Under the pieces are notes generated by a model. That model saw only the letters and a list, made by a program, of their open reading frames with translations, ran no database searches and was not told where the DNA came from. From contig JBNKGC010000184.1 of NCBI GenBank assembly GCA_050289625.1, positions 1 to 11,802 of the forward strand: a DNA stretch of 11,802 bases. Reading direction: 5' to 3'. Shown here one piece after another: positions 11,705 through 11,802 of the stretch; the first letter of the stretch is position 1, and each line of letters begins with the position of its first letter. The position numbers and the translations under genes are program-made. This stretch comes from NIC37A-2 sp050289625. Lineage in GTDB: Bacteria; Myxococcota_A; Polyangia; Polyangiales; Polyangiaceae.

Positions 11705-11802
11705 TCAGTCGAGATACGGCGCGAGCCAAGCCATCTGCGGCGCGTCCGTCTTCGAACCGTCGCCTGCTTTGGTGGGTTCAATGATGGTGTTGAACGCGGT
11801 CC
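11705..11802 (-). CDS. C-terminal end of an unidentified protein, 5' part beyond the window
   Basis: On the minus strand the frame entering from the right edge reads TAFNTIIEPTKAGDGSKTD and then APQMAWLAPYLD before TGA at 11705-11707. Its composition is normal for a soluble protein tail, unlike the Arg/Ser/Pro-rich shadow frames around it. The 31 residues are too few for a family call. The stop lies only five bases from the transposase-like fragment, so the element may have inserted just behind this gene or into its 3' end. Confidence 0.45.
   Translation of the reverse strand, partial: TAFNTIIEPTKAGDGSKTDAPQMAWLAPYLD

Overview
The window comes from a high-GC bacterium, most likely a myxobacterium (Myxococcota, Polyangia-type). 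The pointers are three predicted lipoproteins with long glycine/serine/threonine-rich linkers, a disulphide-type cysteine-rich lipoprotein, a Hanks-type Ser/Thr kinase with a Pro/Ala-rich tail, an orphan hybrid histidine kinase, and strong GC bias at third codon positions that opens long antisense ORFs. The genus cannot be read from the sequence. Almost everything lies on the minus strand; the only intact plus-strand gene is a small thiamine-binding-type protein.

Right-to-left along the minus strand (direction of transcription), the layout is: a WYL-type regulator (10683-11363); the remains of a phoD alkaline phosphatase gene (9763-10043), broken by an 11-bp tandem duplication; a cyclopropane-synthase-like methyltransferase (8369-9748) that looks closest to fungal sphingolipid C9-methyltransferases; a 610-bp non-coding gap; a PAS-PAS-histidine kinase-receiver hybrid (5737-7758); a 450-bp gap with two dyads; a Gly-rich/Cys-rich lipoprotein (4406-5287) closed by a strong intrinsic terminator (4355-4384); and then a three-gene run made of a Ser/Thr kinase (2597-4165), a lipoprotein of unknown function (1761-2534) and a periplasmic-binding-protein-like lipoprotein (1-1698, cut by the left edge). 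The thiamine-binding-type gene (10254-10556, plus) converges on the WYL regulator.

The right end (11449-11802) is an insertion scar. It has a long imperfect inverted repeat in locally AT-rich DNA, short pieces that resemble two different transposase families, and the last 31 codons of an unidentified minus-strand gene.

Functionally, the left half is about envelope sensing and signalling. The kinase, unknown lipoprotein and binding-protein-like lipoprotein are spaced by 62 bp each and could work as one sensory unit, which is inference. The middle holds a second, separate phosphorelay input. The right half concerns lipid modification and has a decayed phosphatase gene beside it. The most distinctive points are the methyltransferase with its fungal-type motifs and perfect 21-bp repeat array, the precisely reconstructable phoD frameshift, and several unassigned dyads in the gaps.
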